Origin: Halorussus sp. MSC15.2
GTDB lineage: Archaea; Halobacteriota; Halobacteria; Halobacteriales; Haladaptataceae
Length of the DNA: 64,000 nt
Direction of reading: 5' to 3'
NCBI RefSeq assembly: GCF_010747475.1
Contig: NZ_VSLZ01000001.1
Span: forward strand, 558,001 to 622,000
This document shows, piece by piece, positions 55,297 to 63,989 of the stretch; position 1 is the stretch's first letter; every line of letters starts with the position of its first letter. The position numbers were made by a program, and so were the translations under genes. The notes below the pieces were generated by a model that saw only the letters and a program-made list of their open reading frames with translations, had not been told where the DNA came from and ran no database searches.

Positions 55297-58017
55297 CTAC
55301 CCCGTGTTCTTCATCCCGGCCGCAATACCCTTGACGGTCAGTCGAAGGGTGCGCTCCTCCTCGGGCGTCAGGTGCGACTGGGAGAGCAACTGGGTCTGGA
55401 GCAGGTTCAGCGGGTCCACGTAGGGGTTGCGCCGCTCCAGACTCCCTTCGAGCCACTCGCGCTTGAGCAGACTGTCCCGGCCCGTAATCTCGGTCACCAG
55501 TTCGACCGCACGGTCGTACTCGGCCTCGATACGGGGGAAGAACGCCTCTCGGCGCTCGGCGGGCGCGAGTCGGGCGTACTCGCCCGCGATTTCGAGGTCG
55601 GTCCGGGCCAGCGCCAAGGCGGCGTTGTCGAGCGTCGTCCGGAAGAACGGCCACTCGGCGTACATCTCTCGGAGCGTCGTCACGTCGCCGCCGCTCGCAT
55701 CCGAGGCGCTCTGCGCCCCGCCGTCGAGGTAGGCGTCTAGCCCCTCCGCCAGCGCGTACCACCCGGGCAGGATACACCGGGCCTGCGTCCACGAGAACAC
55801 CCACGGAATCGCCCGGAGGTCTTCGACCGTGCGCTCGCCCGACCGGGAGGCCGGGCGCGACCCCAGATTGAGTTCCTCGATGACCTCGATGGGGGTCGCG
55901 TCCTCGAAGTACGAGACGAACCCCTCGGTTTCGAGCAGGTCACGGTAGCCGTCGCGGGCGGCGTCGGCCGCGGTCTCCATCGCCTCGACCCACTCGTCGG
56001 GCACCTCCTCGACGGGTTCCCGGATGGCCTCGTGGCGGGCGCGCAACTGGGCGTCGAGCATCTGTTCGAGGTTGCGCTCGGCGATGCGGGGGTTGGCGTA
56101 CTTCTCCGCGATGGCCTCGCCCTGCTCGGTGAACTTGACCTCGCCGGTCACCGTCTCGTTGGGGAGCGCGAGCAGGGCGTCGTTCATCGGACCGCCGCCC
56201 CGCGAGATGGAGCCGCCGCGACCGTGGAACAGGCGCATGCGCACGTCGTGGTCGTCGCAGATGGCCGCGAGGCGCTTCTGGTTGCGGTAGAGGCTCCAGT
56301 TGGCCGCGAGGAAGCCGTTCTCTTTGTTGGAGTCCGAGTATCCGAGCATGATTTCCTGCGTCCCGCCTCGCGCTTCGACCGCGGCCGCGTACGCCTCGTT
56401 CTCGAACAGCGTGCCCATGATTCGGCGCGCGCCCGACAGCGCCGACTCGGTTTCGAGCAGGGGAACCACGTCGAGTCCCGAGTATCCGGGGAGGTCCACG
56501 ACTCCGGCTTGGTCGGCCAGAAACAGGACTTCGAGGACGTGACTCGGTTCCTCGGTCATGCTGATGCAGTAGGTGTCGATGGCCTCGACGCCGTACTCGG
56601 CCTGCCAGTCGGCGGTCCGGTCGAACAGCGTGAGGACGCGGCTCGCGGTGTCCGAGAGGTTGCCGGTGTCCGACACGTCGATAATCGGGTCGTCCTGAAG
56701 GATGGCCTCGGTCAGGGTCTCGACGCGCTCGTCCTCGTCCATCGCCTCGTACTCGACGCCTTCCCTCGCCAGCGCCTCGGCGACCGCCTCGGTGTGGTTC
56801 TTCCGGTGGTCGCGCAGGTCGAGACTCGCCAGCGAGAGACCGAAGGTGGCGACCCGCCGACGGAAGGGGTCCACCTTGTCCTCGGCGACGACCCCCGCGC
56901 CGTTCTCCCGCAGGCTCTCGGCGATGGCGTCCACGTCGGCCAGCAGTTCGTCGCTGTCGTCGTAGCCGCCGGGTCGCACGTCGCCCACTCGGTCGAGGCG
57001 TTCGCGCATCAGCTTCAGCTTCTGGCGGTAGGGTTCGTCGGGGTAGCGCTCCTCGGCCTCCGCGGCGACGCCGGGCAGGCGCTCGCGGTCGGCGTCGAGG
57101 CGCGCCTCGAACGCCTCGCTGACGGCGATGCTCCGGTCGTCCTGACTGAGGACGCCCGAGAGGCGCTTGCACTCCTCGCGGTAGCGCGACACCACGACCT
57201 CGCGCTGGCGTTCCAGCGTCTCGGCGGTCACGTCGGGGGTGACGAAGGGGTTGCCGTCCCGGTCGCTCCCGGCCCACGACCGGAACTCGAAGAGCTTGGG
57301 AATGTCCAGCGAGTCGAACTCCTCGCCCAGTTCGCGCTCCAGTTCGTCGTACACCTCGCCCACCACGTCGAACAGCGTGTTCTCGAGGTACCACTGGACG
57401 TTGAGCGCCTCGTCGGTGACCTCCGGCCTGCGCTCGCGGACCTGCGGCGTCTGCCAGAGACTCGTGACCTCGGCTTCGAGGTCGCGCTCGACGGCCGACT
57501 CCTCGCGGTCGGTCAGTCGGCGTTCGTCCAGCGTCTCGATGTCGTCGGCGACCGCCCGGAGCTTGGCCTTCACCGTCTTGCGCCGGGCCTCGGTCGGGTG
57601 GGCGGTGAAGGTGGGTTCGACCAGCACGTCGTCGAGTACCTGCTGGACCTCCGCCTCGTCCGCGCCCGCCTCGGCGAGGGTCTCGGCGGTGTCGGCCACG
57701 CTGTCGGCTAAGGTCCCGTTCTGGGACCCCTCCCGGATGGCTCGCACGCGCTCGCGCTCCTCCGCGAGGTTGATGAGTTCGAAGTACGTGGCGAACGCGC
57801 GGGCGACGATACCGGCGCGCTCAGGCGGTAAGTCGGCCAGTTCGGCCCGGAGCGCCTCGCGGCTCTCCACGTTGTCGCGTCGGTAGTCGATGGCCTCGGT
57901 GCGGACCGACTCGACCACGTCGAACGCCTCGGCAGAGGTCTGGGCTTCCAGTACGTCTCCGAGAAGTGCGCCGAGTTCCCGGACGTCTCGACCCACGTCT
58001 CTGGCGTGAAGTTGCAT
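55297..58017 (-). CDS. ppc: Phosphoenolpyruvate carboxylase
   Basis: A 906-residue bacterial-type PEPC that carboxylates PEP with bicarbonate to oxaloacetate, replenishing the TCA cycle. Catalytic His140 lies in TFTAHPTEARRKT; FHGRGGSISRGGGP and QGEAIAEKYANP carry the other active-site residues, and the protein ends TVKGIAAGMKNTG as the family does. A short insertion (GGAQSASDASGG) interrupts a loop before LREMYAEWPFFRT. It has a leaderless promoter and a 14-base palindrome upstream. It draws on PEP, as does the PTS at 7240. Confidence 0.97.
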   Translation of the reverse strand: MQLHARDVGRDVRELGALLGDVLEAQTSAEAFDVVESVRTEAIDYRRDNVESREALRAELADLPPERAGIVARAFATYFELINLAEERERVRAIREGSQNGTLADSVADTAETLAEAGADEAEVQQVLDDVLVEPTFTAHPTEARRKTVKAKLRAVADDIETLDERRLTDREESAVERDLEAEVTSLWQTPQVRERRPEVTDEALNVQWYLENTLFDVVGEVYDELERELGEEFDSLDIPKLFEFRSWAGSDRDGNPFVTPDVTAETLERQREVVVSRYREECKRLSGVLSQDDRSIAVSEAFEARLDADRERLPGVAAEAEERYPDEPYRQKLKLMRERLDRVGDVRPGGYDDSDELLADVDAIAESLRENGAGVVAEDKVDPFRRRVATFGLSLASLDLRDHRKNHTEAVAEALAREGVEYEAMDEDERVETLTEAILQDDPIIDVSDTGNLSDTASRVLTLFDRTADWQAEYGVEAIDTYCISMTEEPSHVLEVLFLADQAGVVDLPGYSGLDVVPLLETESALSGARRIMGTLFENEAYAAAVEARGGTQEIMLGYSDSNKENGFLAANWSLYRNQKRLAAICDDHDVRMRLFHGRGGSISRGGGPMNDALLALPNETVTGEVKFTEQGEAIAEKYANPRIAERNLEQMLDAQLRARHEAIREPVEEVPDEWVEAMETAADAARDGYRDLLETEGFVSYFEDATPIEVIEELNLGSRPASRSGERTVEDLRAIPWVFSWTQARCILPGWYALAEGLDAYLDGGAQSASDASGGDVTTLREMYAEWPFFRTTLDNAALALARTDLEIAGEYARLAPAERREAFFPRIEAEYDRAVELVTEITGRDSLLKREWLEGSLERRNPYVDPLNLLQTQLLSQSHLTPEEERTLRLTVKGIAAGMKNTG
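55691..55717 (-). repeat. 27-base in-frame element in ppc, identical to one in carB
   Basis: Same 27 bases, orientation relative to the gene, and reading frame (AQSASDASG) as 31040-31066. Flanking bases differ on both sides, so the shared unit is the element itself. It sits in a variable surface loop of PEPC. Confidence 0.8.
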
Positions 58018-58041
58018 ACCACGCTGTTCGTGCCGGTGAGG

Positions 58042-58048
58042 CTAAAAC
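58042..58048 (-). promoter_or_regulatory. Promoter of ppc
   Basis: gttttag on the minus strand, centred 28 bases before the ATG at 58017. Confidence 0.6.
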
Positions 58049-58071
58049 GTCGGGAACCCGTGAAAATTGCC

Positions 58072-58085
58072 ACTCGAATTCGAGT
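58072..58085. promoter_or_regulatory. 14-base palindrome upstream of ppc
   Basis: actcgaattcgagt is a perfect palindrome 55-68 bases before the ppc start and just upstream of its TATA box. Its tcga-at-tcga core resembles the site before carB. Confidence 0.5.
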
Positions 58086-58136
58086 TAATGTGTTCCGACA
58101 TCTCGACCGAGGGTGTGACGGCCAAAAGCTATTTTA

Positions 58137-58152
58137 ACCGGTATTTTCCGGT
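58137..58152. repeat. Inverted repeat upstream of the KaiC-like gene
   Basis: accgg-tatttt-ccggt, 56-71 bases before the ATG at 58208. A weaker ttaag element at 58173-58177 could be the TATA box of the same gene, so the repeat would lie just upstream of the promoter. Confidence 0.4.
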
Positions 58153-58207
58153 GAATCTACCGAAGTAAAGTGTTAAGTTCAAGCCGCGGTACCGACGCTA
58201 ACGAGAA

Positions 58208-59725
58208 ATGTCCGTCTCTACCGGGAGCGACGTTCTAGATAGAATCCTCGACGGCGGTTTTCCGGAAAATAGGTCGATACTGATTTCGGGCGGGCCGGGC
58301 GTCGGGAAGAGTACGCTGGCGATGCAGTTCCTCCAAGCGGGACTGGCGGACGGCGACCGGTGTCTCTACGTCTCGACCGAGCAGACGGCCGAGGAACTCC
58401 GGTCGTCGTTCGAGGGGTTCGACTTCGACCTCGACCATCCGAACCTGACCATCGTCCACGTCCACGCCCGGACCGGGCGAACCATCGAGGAGGGCGAGCA
58501 GAACCTGACGATGCAGACCACCGACGGCGACGAGGTTCTCGGCGAGGGGTACTCCGCGCCGTTCGAGATGCAGTACGTCGAGGAGTACCTCTCGCGGTTC
58601 GCGCCGTGCGACCGGGTCGTCTTCGACAGCACGGCCAGTCTCGCGGGCATCCGCGACGATTCGCACTTCTTCCAGCGCGCCATCCTCGACCTCGTTCGAC
58701 TGTTCACGGACGAGTTCGGGGCGACCTCGCTGCTCACGGCCGAAGCGCTCGTCTCCGACGACGACTCGGCCGACAGACTCGCCCCGGCGACGGTGCTGGA
58801 GTTCTCGACGCACGGCGTCGTTCGCCTCCGGCGGAGTCCGGTCGAGGGGAACCCGCGCCGGTCGCTCCGGGTCGTGAAGATGCGCGGCGTGGACCACGAC
58901 ACCCGCGAGTACGAACTCGGCATCGACGACGACGGGGTGTTCCTGACGCCACAGAATCGGACCCACGACTTCGGCATCGGGAACGACGTAATCTCGACCG
59001 GGTTCGAGGGTCTCGACGATATAAGCGGCGGTCTCACCAAGGGGAGCGGGGTCCTCTTCGAACACGACGGCCGGGCGTTCGTGGACGGACTGGTCGTCGG
59101 GATGGCCGCCAGCGCCGTCGACTCGGGCATGGGCATCTGGCTGGTTCCGTCGCCGTCGCTCACGCCGACCCGGTTCGAGTCGATGCTTCCGGCCGACGAG
59201 GACGAGATTCCGGCGCTGCTCGACTCCGACTCGCTGTTCGTGCTCGACTCGTTCAACGCTTGGGGGGCCTACGCCGACCACCGGAACGTCTACGCGGCGT
59301 CGTCCAGCGGCCTGCTCAGTCGACTGATGAGCAAGAGCGCGACCGCGTCGATGGCGTTCGTCAAGCGTGTGCTCCGGGACATCACGAACCGGCGCGACCG
59401 TCCCGTCCTCGCGCTGGTGTACACCGAGGCGTTCCTCCGGTGGTTCGACGCGCCGCAGGTCCGGGAACTCTACTACTGGGCGCGCGAGAACGTCTCGTTC
59501 GAGGAGGACACCGTGACGTACATCCACAACCCCGAGACCATGGAGACGAACCTCGCGGAGTTCTTCGTCTACGACGCCCAGCACATGTACCGGACGTGGA
59601 AGCACGAGAACGACATCCAGTACATCGAGGCCGAGAAGTCCATCGCCGGGACCACGAAGTCGATGGGCGTCGTCAACCACGTCGAGACCGCGCCGTACGT
59701 GGAGGTCACGCGTCCGACGAAGTGA
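58208..59725 (+). CDS. KaiC-like double RecA-fold ATPase with degenerate second domain
   Basis: A 505-residue protein with two KaiC/RadA-like domains. The first is complete: TGSDVLDRILDGGFPENRSILISGGPGVGKST, Walker A at residues 28-36, and a Walker B-like DRVVFDSTASL. The second starts near residue 262 (STGFEGLDDISGGLTKGSG), but the P-loop is replaced by FEHDGRAFVDG, so it cannot bind ATP in the normal way. Such haloarchaeal KaiC-like proteins are thought to act in signalling; the target is unknown. It is convergent with the terpene-synthase-like gene. Confidence 0.88.
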   Translation: MSVSTGSDVLDRILDGGFPENRSILISGGPGVGKSTLAMQFLQAGLADGDRCLYVSTEQTAEELRSSFEGFDFDLDHPNLTIVHVHARTGRTIEEGEQNLTMQTTDGDEVLGEGYSAPFEMQYVEEYLSRFAPCDRVVFDSTASLAGIRDDSHFFQRAILDLVRLFTDEFGATSLLTAEALVSDDDSADRLAPATVLEFSTHGVVRLRRSPVEGNPRRSLRVVKMRGVDHDTREYELGIDDDGVFLTPQNRTHDFGIGNDVISTGFEGLDDISGGLTKGSGVLFEHDGRAFVDGLVVGMAASAVDSGMGIWLVPSPSLTPTRFESMLPADEDEIPALLDSDSLFVLDSFNAWGAYADHRNVYAASSSGLLSRLMSKSATASMAFVKRVLRDITNRRDRPVLALVYTEAFLRWFDAPQVRELYYWARENVSFEEDTVTYIHNPETMETNLAEFFVYDAQHMYRTWKHENDIQYIEAEKSIAGTTKSMGVVNHVETAPYVEVTRPTK

Positions 59726-59740
59726 TTCGGGCCGCCGACC

Positions 59741-60742
59741 TCACACCCGGCCTTTGCCCCAGATGAAGTACCGGAGGACCGTCTCCATCCCCTCGACGTA
59801 CGACGTGGCGTCGATAGTCGAGAGGTCCGCGGCGAGTCGCTCGAGTTCCTCGTAGTGGCCCTGCCATCGCTCGAAGAAGGCGGCATCGACGTCGGCGTCT
59901 CTGAGTCGCTCGACGACCTCCTCGCGGTACTCGGGGTCCTCTCTGAGTCGTTCGAGTTCGTCGTAGGTCAGCAGTCCCTCTTCGAGGGCGTGGACGACGG
60001 GACCCGAACTGAAGTCGGTCTCCCGAATCTCGCGCTCCCACGTCGCCACCCAGTTGCCGATGCGGGCCATCATCTGGGCCTGCCACACCATGCGCCGGAG
60101 TTGCGCGAGGTCGTCGGTCGGGAGCGCGGGCGAGTACATCAGGTCGATGTCGGCGTACGCGAACATCATGACGTTGTGCGACTCGTGGAGGGTCAACTCC
60201 CGGTAGTTGGCGAGTTCGGGATACCGCCCGAGTAGATACGAGTACCGTATCGCGTCCACCGCCTGCTGGGTGTCGAATCGGAACAGCGGCAGGTAGAACT
60301 CCGACCGGGGCGCGTCGGCGAGAACGTCTCGCAAGTCGTCCCAGACCCGCTTCGCGAGGCGCAACTGCTCGGACTGGACCGCCTCCCTGTCGGGGTCCAT
60401 CTCGTAGGCCGAGTGGGGAATCTTGGCGGCCTCGTCGAACGTCTCCCGGTCGCGGTCCTTCTCCAGAAAGTCGTCGAGAATCGTGATGAAGACCGTGCCG
60501 AGGGTCTTGGCGGTCCGCACCTCGGTGACGCGGTCGTCGGGAACGAACGAGAACGTGAAGTGGGGCGTCAGTCGGTGGACCCACTTCCAGAGGAACGGGT
60601 CTCGGCTTCCCTCGAAGGCGTCGTACTCGTCAATCAGCGCTCGAATCTCGGGGGGCAACTCGTGGTTCGAGATGCTCTCGACTTCGGCAGGTTCGTCGGA
60701 GGAGGTTACTGTCTCCACGAGGTCCGTCACGTCCGCTCCCAT
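59741..60742 (-). CDS. Probable class I terpene synthase
   Basis: A 333-residue, all-helical protein. It has an Asp-rich motif DDFLEKDRD (Asp90-Asp91) and, 140 residues later, N-x3-T-x3-E (Asn230, Thr234, Glu238) in GNWVATWEREI. These match the two Mg2+-diphosphate motifs of class I terpene synthases in order and spacing, although Trp replaces the usual Asp after Asn. Size fits single-domain bacterial cyclases. It would convert a prenyl diphosphate into a terpene in the cytoplasm. The ATG at 60742 is preferred over 60760 because the TATA box predicts a transcript start near 60749. Family membership needs a profile search. Confidence 0.6.
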   Translation of the reverse strand: MGADVTDLVETVTSSDEPAEVESISNHELPPEIRALIDEYDAFEGSRDPFLWKWVHRLTPHFTFSFVPDDRVTEVRTAKTLGTVFITILDDFLEKDRDRETFDEAAKIPHSAYEMDPDREAVQSEQLRLAKRVWDDLRDVLADAPRSEFYLPLFRFDTQQAVDAIRYSYLLGRYPELANYRELTLHESHNVMMFAYADIDLMYSPALPTDDLAQLRRMVWQAQMMARIGNWVATWEREIRETDFSSGPVVHALEEGLLTYDELERLREDPEYREEVVERLRDADVDAAFFERWQGHYEELERLAADLSTIDATSYVEGMETVLRYFIWGKGRV

Positions 60743-60770
60743 TGTTCCACTGTCAGACATTCAGCGCCGA

Positions 60771-60780
60771 TATTTATACC
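60771..60780 (-). promoter_or_regulatory. Strong promoter of the terpene-synthase-like gene
   Basis: ggtataaata on the minus strand is an excellent TATA box. Transcription should start near 60749, between the ATG at 60760 and the ATG at 60742, which favours the latter. Confidence 0.7.
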
Positions 60781-60927
60781 TTGGCGTTTGCTGTAACTTG
60801 GCACCCGGCTTCGACCTGAAGACACCGCTCACGAAATACTGAGGATGGGTAACTTCCGCGCGACGCCGAGGACTGCCGAAGGGATGATTCCAGCAGGAAT
60901 TAGTTACCGACGCCCGTTCGCTCGACC

Positions 60928-61317
60928 ATGAGTGACGCGACGCTCGTCTACGACGACGACTGCGGGTTCTGCACGTGGTGGGCCGACTTCTTCGAGCGGC
61001 GGTCGGACCTCCGAATCGTCGGGTTCTCGGAACTCACCGACGAACAGCGCGAGCGACTGCCCGACGACTACGAGGAGTGTTCGCACCTTCTGGCCGACGG
61101 CGAGGTATACTCGTGCGGCGAGTCGCTCGAACAGGCGTTGGTCCGGTCGGAGGTCGGCAGCGACCTGACGCAAGTCGTCCGATTCCTCCGGAACTTCGAG
61201 GACTACGACCGCCTCCGAGAGAACGTCTACCGGCAGGTCGCGGACCACCGCGGTCTCCTCGGGCAGGTCGTCTCGAAGACGCCGCCGGCGAGCGAGGGGT
61301 CCGACCGGCGCGACTAG
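60928..61317 (+). CDS. DCC-family thiol-disulfide protein
   Basis: A 129-residue thioredoxin-like protein. The family signature is VYDDDCGFCTWWADF with Cys12 and Cys15 as the redox pair, and CSHLLADGEVYSCGESLEQAL follows. DCC proteins are often encoded beside, or fused to, vitamin-K-carboxylase-like (HTTM) membrane proteins. Here the convergent neighbour is such a membrane protein. Its stop shares CTAG (61314-61317) with that gene's stop. Promoter-like ggaattag at 60896-60903. Confidence 0.87.
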   Translation: MSDATLVYDDDCGFCTWWADFFERRSDLRIVGFSELTDEQRERLPDDYEECSHLLADGEVYSCGESLEQALVRSEVGSDLTQVVRFLRNFEDYDRLRENVYRQVADHRGLLGQVVSKTPPASEGSDRRD

Positions 61318-62807
61318 CGCCCGCCGCGACGGCGCATCCGGCGTCTGGTACGCAGGTCGTCCAACGACACCGGTTCGACGTAGCTCCCCACGCGCTCGCG
61401 GTTCCACCACCGCCCCGTCTCCGACCTCTCCGCGGGCGAGGTGAACTCGTAGCGATACCTGACCGCCCGGACGTGAGTCGGCGGGTCGTCGGGGAAGGGG
61501 TTCGTCCGGAGCAGGCCGAGGGTCGCCTCGTCGCCCTCCAGAAGCTTTTCGAGCAGTCGGGAGAACCAGCGGTGCTGGTACGGCGACGGCGACATCGCGG
61601 CGAACCAGAGTTGCCAGTCGAGTCGCAGGTGGTAGGGCGCGACCTGCGGCGGTCGGCGCTCGGGGTCGGTCGGCTTGCCCTCGAACGTGTACGTCTCCCA
61701 CTCGGTGTCGGGCGTCAGTTCCTCGTCGCTGGTGCCTTCCACCACGATTTCGTAGCGCTCGCGGGTGATGGAACCGAACGCGCCGTAGGTGTTGACGAGG
61801 TGGAGCGGGTCGAACGCGGTGTTCATCACCTGCTCGGACGAGACCATGTTGAGCGTCGGGCGCACGCTCAGGACGGCGACGAGCGCGGTCACGCCGCCGA
61901 CCGCGACCCAGAACCAGAGCGGGAGCGCGACGGTCGCCGGGGCGGTAACCGGGAGACCCAGCGCGCCGAACGCCGACGCCAGCACCGAGTCGGCGAAGGT
62001 GGCGAACGCCAGCACCACCGTGAGCGCGTTGAGCCACGAGAAGTTGCCCGTCACCATCAGCCAGCCCTGAAACAGGATGGTCGCCACACCCGCCAGCGCG
62101 GCCACCGGTTGAGGCGCGAAGTAGAGGAAGGGGACCGCGAGTTCCACGACGTGATTGACCGCGACCGCGGCGCGGTGGACCGGTCTCGGCAGGTGATGGA
62201 CGTACCAACTCGTCGGGTTGGGCATCGGTTGGGTCTCGTAGTGGTACTCCATGCACGTCAGGTCCCGCCAGCACTCGTCGCCCCGGATTTTGATGAGACC
62301 CGCGCCGAACATGTTGCGAAAGAGGAGCCACCGCAGGAGCCAGACGACCGGCCACGGCGCGGCGAACTGCCCCGCGCCGAGGAAGACGGCGAGGAACCCG
62401 GTCTCCAACAGCATCGACTCCCAGCCGAAGCCGTAGAACACGCGCCCGGCGTTGACGAACGAGAGGTAGAGGAGCCACAGGGTCGTCCAGAGCAGCATCG
62501 ACGCCGGGAGGACGTAGGCCCGCGGGAGCCACGAGGGCGCGCCCGCGAGCGCCAGCGCCGAGAGACCGACGCCCGCCCACGCCGCGACACCCATCGCGCG
62601 GTCGGAGGGCAGGAGGTAGAAGAGGCTCGGTCGCCGGCGGAACTCGGCGTACTCGACGTACTCCGAGACGGGGAGCAGGCCGTCTTCGCCGACGAGCGCC
62701 CGGAACTGGGTGGCGGCCACGAGGAACGCGAGCAGGTAGACGACGGCGAGTCCGCGGTGGACGAGCAACCGGACGAGCCAGTAGCTCTCGGGACCCCAGA
62801 GGGCCAT
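61314..62807 (-). CDS. Lipase maturation factor-like membrane protein
   Basis: A 497-residue protein with about eight helices in the first 330 residues and a soluble C-terminal domain. Family features include FVNAGRVFYGFGWESMLLETGFLA, LLFRNMFGAGLIKIRGDECWRDLTCMEYHYETQPMPNP in segments, and MSPSPYQHRWFSRLLEKLLEG. This matches the lipase maturation factor (LMF1) family, known in eukaryotes for folding secreted lipases. The prokaryotic role is not known. The neighbouring DCC redox protein may work with it. Confidence 0.88.
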   Translation of the reverse strand: MALWGPESYWLVRLLVHRGLAVVYLLAFLVAATQFRALVGEDGLLPVSEYVEYAEFRRRPSLFYLLPSDRAMGVAAWAGVGLSALALAGAPSWLPRAYVLPASMLLWTTLWLLYLSFVNAGRVFYGFGWESMLLETGFLAVFLGAGQFAAPWPVVWLLRWLLFRNMFGAGLIKIRGDECWRDLTCMEYHYETQPMPNPTSWYVHHLPRPVHRAAVAVNHVVELAVPFLYFAPQPVAALAGVATILFQGWLMVTGNFSWLNALTVVLAFATFADSVLASAFGALGLPVTAPATVALPLWFWVAVGGVTALVAVLSVRPTLNMVSSEQVMNTAFDPLHLVNTYGAFGSITRERYEIVVEGTSDEELTPDTEWETYTFEGKPTDPERRPPQVAPYHLRLDWQLWFAAMSPSPYQHRWFSRLLEKLLEGDEATLGLLRTNPFPDDPPTHVRAVRYRYEFTSPAERSETGRWWNRERVGSYVEPVSLDDLRTRRRMRRRGGR

Positions 62808-62956
62808 GTGTGTCGTTGTGCGGACGGACGTTCAAAGGAGTACGGGAGGACGGTGACGGAGTAACAGAACGACAGTGGTCGGTGTCCCGTTCGGACGGTC
62901 GAGGCTGAACCCCGCGGCGGTCGGGCGTCGGCGTCACCCGTCGGGCGGCGACGCTA

Positions 62957-63265
62957 CTACCGTTCGGTGACGGTCACAAGTCCGTCGCTGCTGACGGTCA
63001 CTTCGTGGCCGGAGTACGCGAATTCGACCGTGCCCGACCGGGGTTCGTCGGTCGTATCGCGGAAGATTGCGTCGAGCGAGTCGGGGTCTATCGTCCCGTA
63101 GAGCGGTTCGAGCGCCTCGTCGGCGTCGCTCCCCACGGAACTTCGGTCAGAGAACGCCGAGACAGCGGCCACGACCGCCTCCGAAAGCGGCTCGCCGCCG
63201 GACGCTCGGTAGTAGTACGTGTCCTCGGTCTGCCACCCGTCGCTTGCGTTGCTCGCAGATGTCAT
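62957..63265 (-). CDS. HalOD1 output-domain protein
   Basis: A 102-residue protein. Residues about 25-100 match the haloarchaeal HalOD1 output domain: SEAVVAAVSAFSD, LEPLYGTIDPDSLDAIFRD, and VEFAYSGHEVTVSSDGLVTV. HalOD1 is a small domain of unknown mechanism, often at the end of signal systems. The next gene on the same strand, upstream by 55 bases, encodes an HTH-10 regulator. Confidence 0.87.
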   Translation of the reverse strand: MTSASNASDGWQTEDTYYYRASGGEPLSEAVVAAVSAFSDRSSVGSDADEALEPLYGTIDPDSLDAIFRDTTDEPRSGTVEFAYSGHEVTVSSDGLVTVTER

Positions 63266-63320
63266 AGTATAGCCTACGGTACCGACGGCCGAACACCGCG
63301 GGGTTCACCCAGTCATCGAT

Positions 63321-63989
63321 TTAAGTAGTCGTCTGCAGGGCGAGGGTGTTCCGGAGGAGGTTGCGCTGGCCGCGCCGGAGTCGCCTCGACAGCGCCGTGG
63401 TCGAGACGCCCATCTCGTCGGCTATCGCCGCCATCTTCGTCTCGCGCGGCACGTCGAAGTAGCCCGCCTCCAGCGCGCGCAACAGCGCCTCGCGCTGGGG
63501 TTCCGTGACGCCGTACCGGCTCTCGACGCCCCCGTCGTTCGCGACCGACTCCTCGTCGTAGAGCTGTTCGAGGTGGAACTCCATGTCGCGTTCGCGGCAG
63601 GCGTCGCGGAGCGCGGCCAGCGCCTCGCGAGAGGGAAACCGAGCGAGGAGGCGCAGCCTCTCGGCCGTCATCGTGAGGTCGAGAATCGTGATGTCCTGCT
63701 CGACGACTATCGGGTGGAGCGCTCGGGGGTTGGTGTTTCCGGCGAGCGTGACGCCATAGAGGCGTCGGTCCGGCAGTTCGGTCAGGAGTTCGTAGCCCGC
63801 CACGTCCGGGTCGTCGGCGAGCGCGGCCTCGTACGCCTCGAAGTCGTCGCCGGACGCCCAGAAGATGACCCGCCACTCGCTGTCGTGGTCCGAGCGAATG
63901 TCTTCGAGTCGTAGTATCATGTCCGGGACGGCCTGAAGTGCCCCCTGTCCGGGCTGGGAGTCGGTCTCGACCCTGCCGATGAGAGCCAT
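63321..63989 (-). CDS. HTH-10 (Bat-type) transcriptional regulator
   Basis: A 222-residue regulator. The C-terminal HTH-10 domain is clear: LTEPQREALLRALEAGYFDVPRE-type sequence (TEPQREALLRALEAGYFDVP) and MAAIADEMGVSTTALSRRLRRGQRNLL. The N-terminal 150 residues are a BAT-like sensor fold, as in bacterioopsin activator. The ATG at 63989 gives a typical start (MALIGRVETDS), although the frame stays open to the window edge. The stimulus is unknown. Confidence 0.88.
   Translation of the reverse strand: MALIGRVETDSQPGQGALQAVPDMILRLEDIRSDHDSEWRVIFWASGDDFEAYEAALADDPDVAGYELLTELPDRRLYGVTLAGNTNPRALHPIVVEQDITILDLTMTAERLRLLARFPSREALAALRDACRERDMEFHLEQLYDEESVANDGGVESRYGVTEPQREALLRALEAGYFDVPRETKMAAIADEMGVSTTALSRRLRRGQRNLLRNTLALQTTT

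Noticed and set aside
58137-58152. Intrinsic terminator
   Set aside because: The hairpin is weak, lacks a following T-run, and lies upstream of both divergent genes, so it is more likely regulatory or chance.
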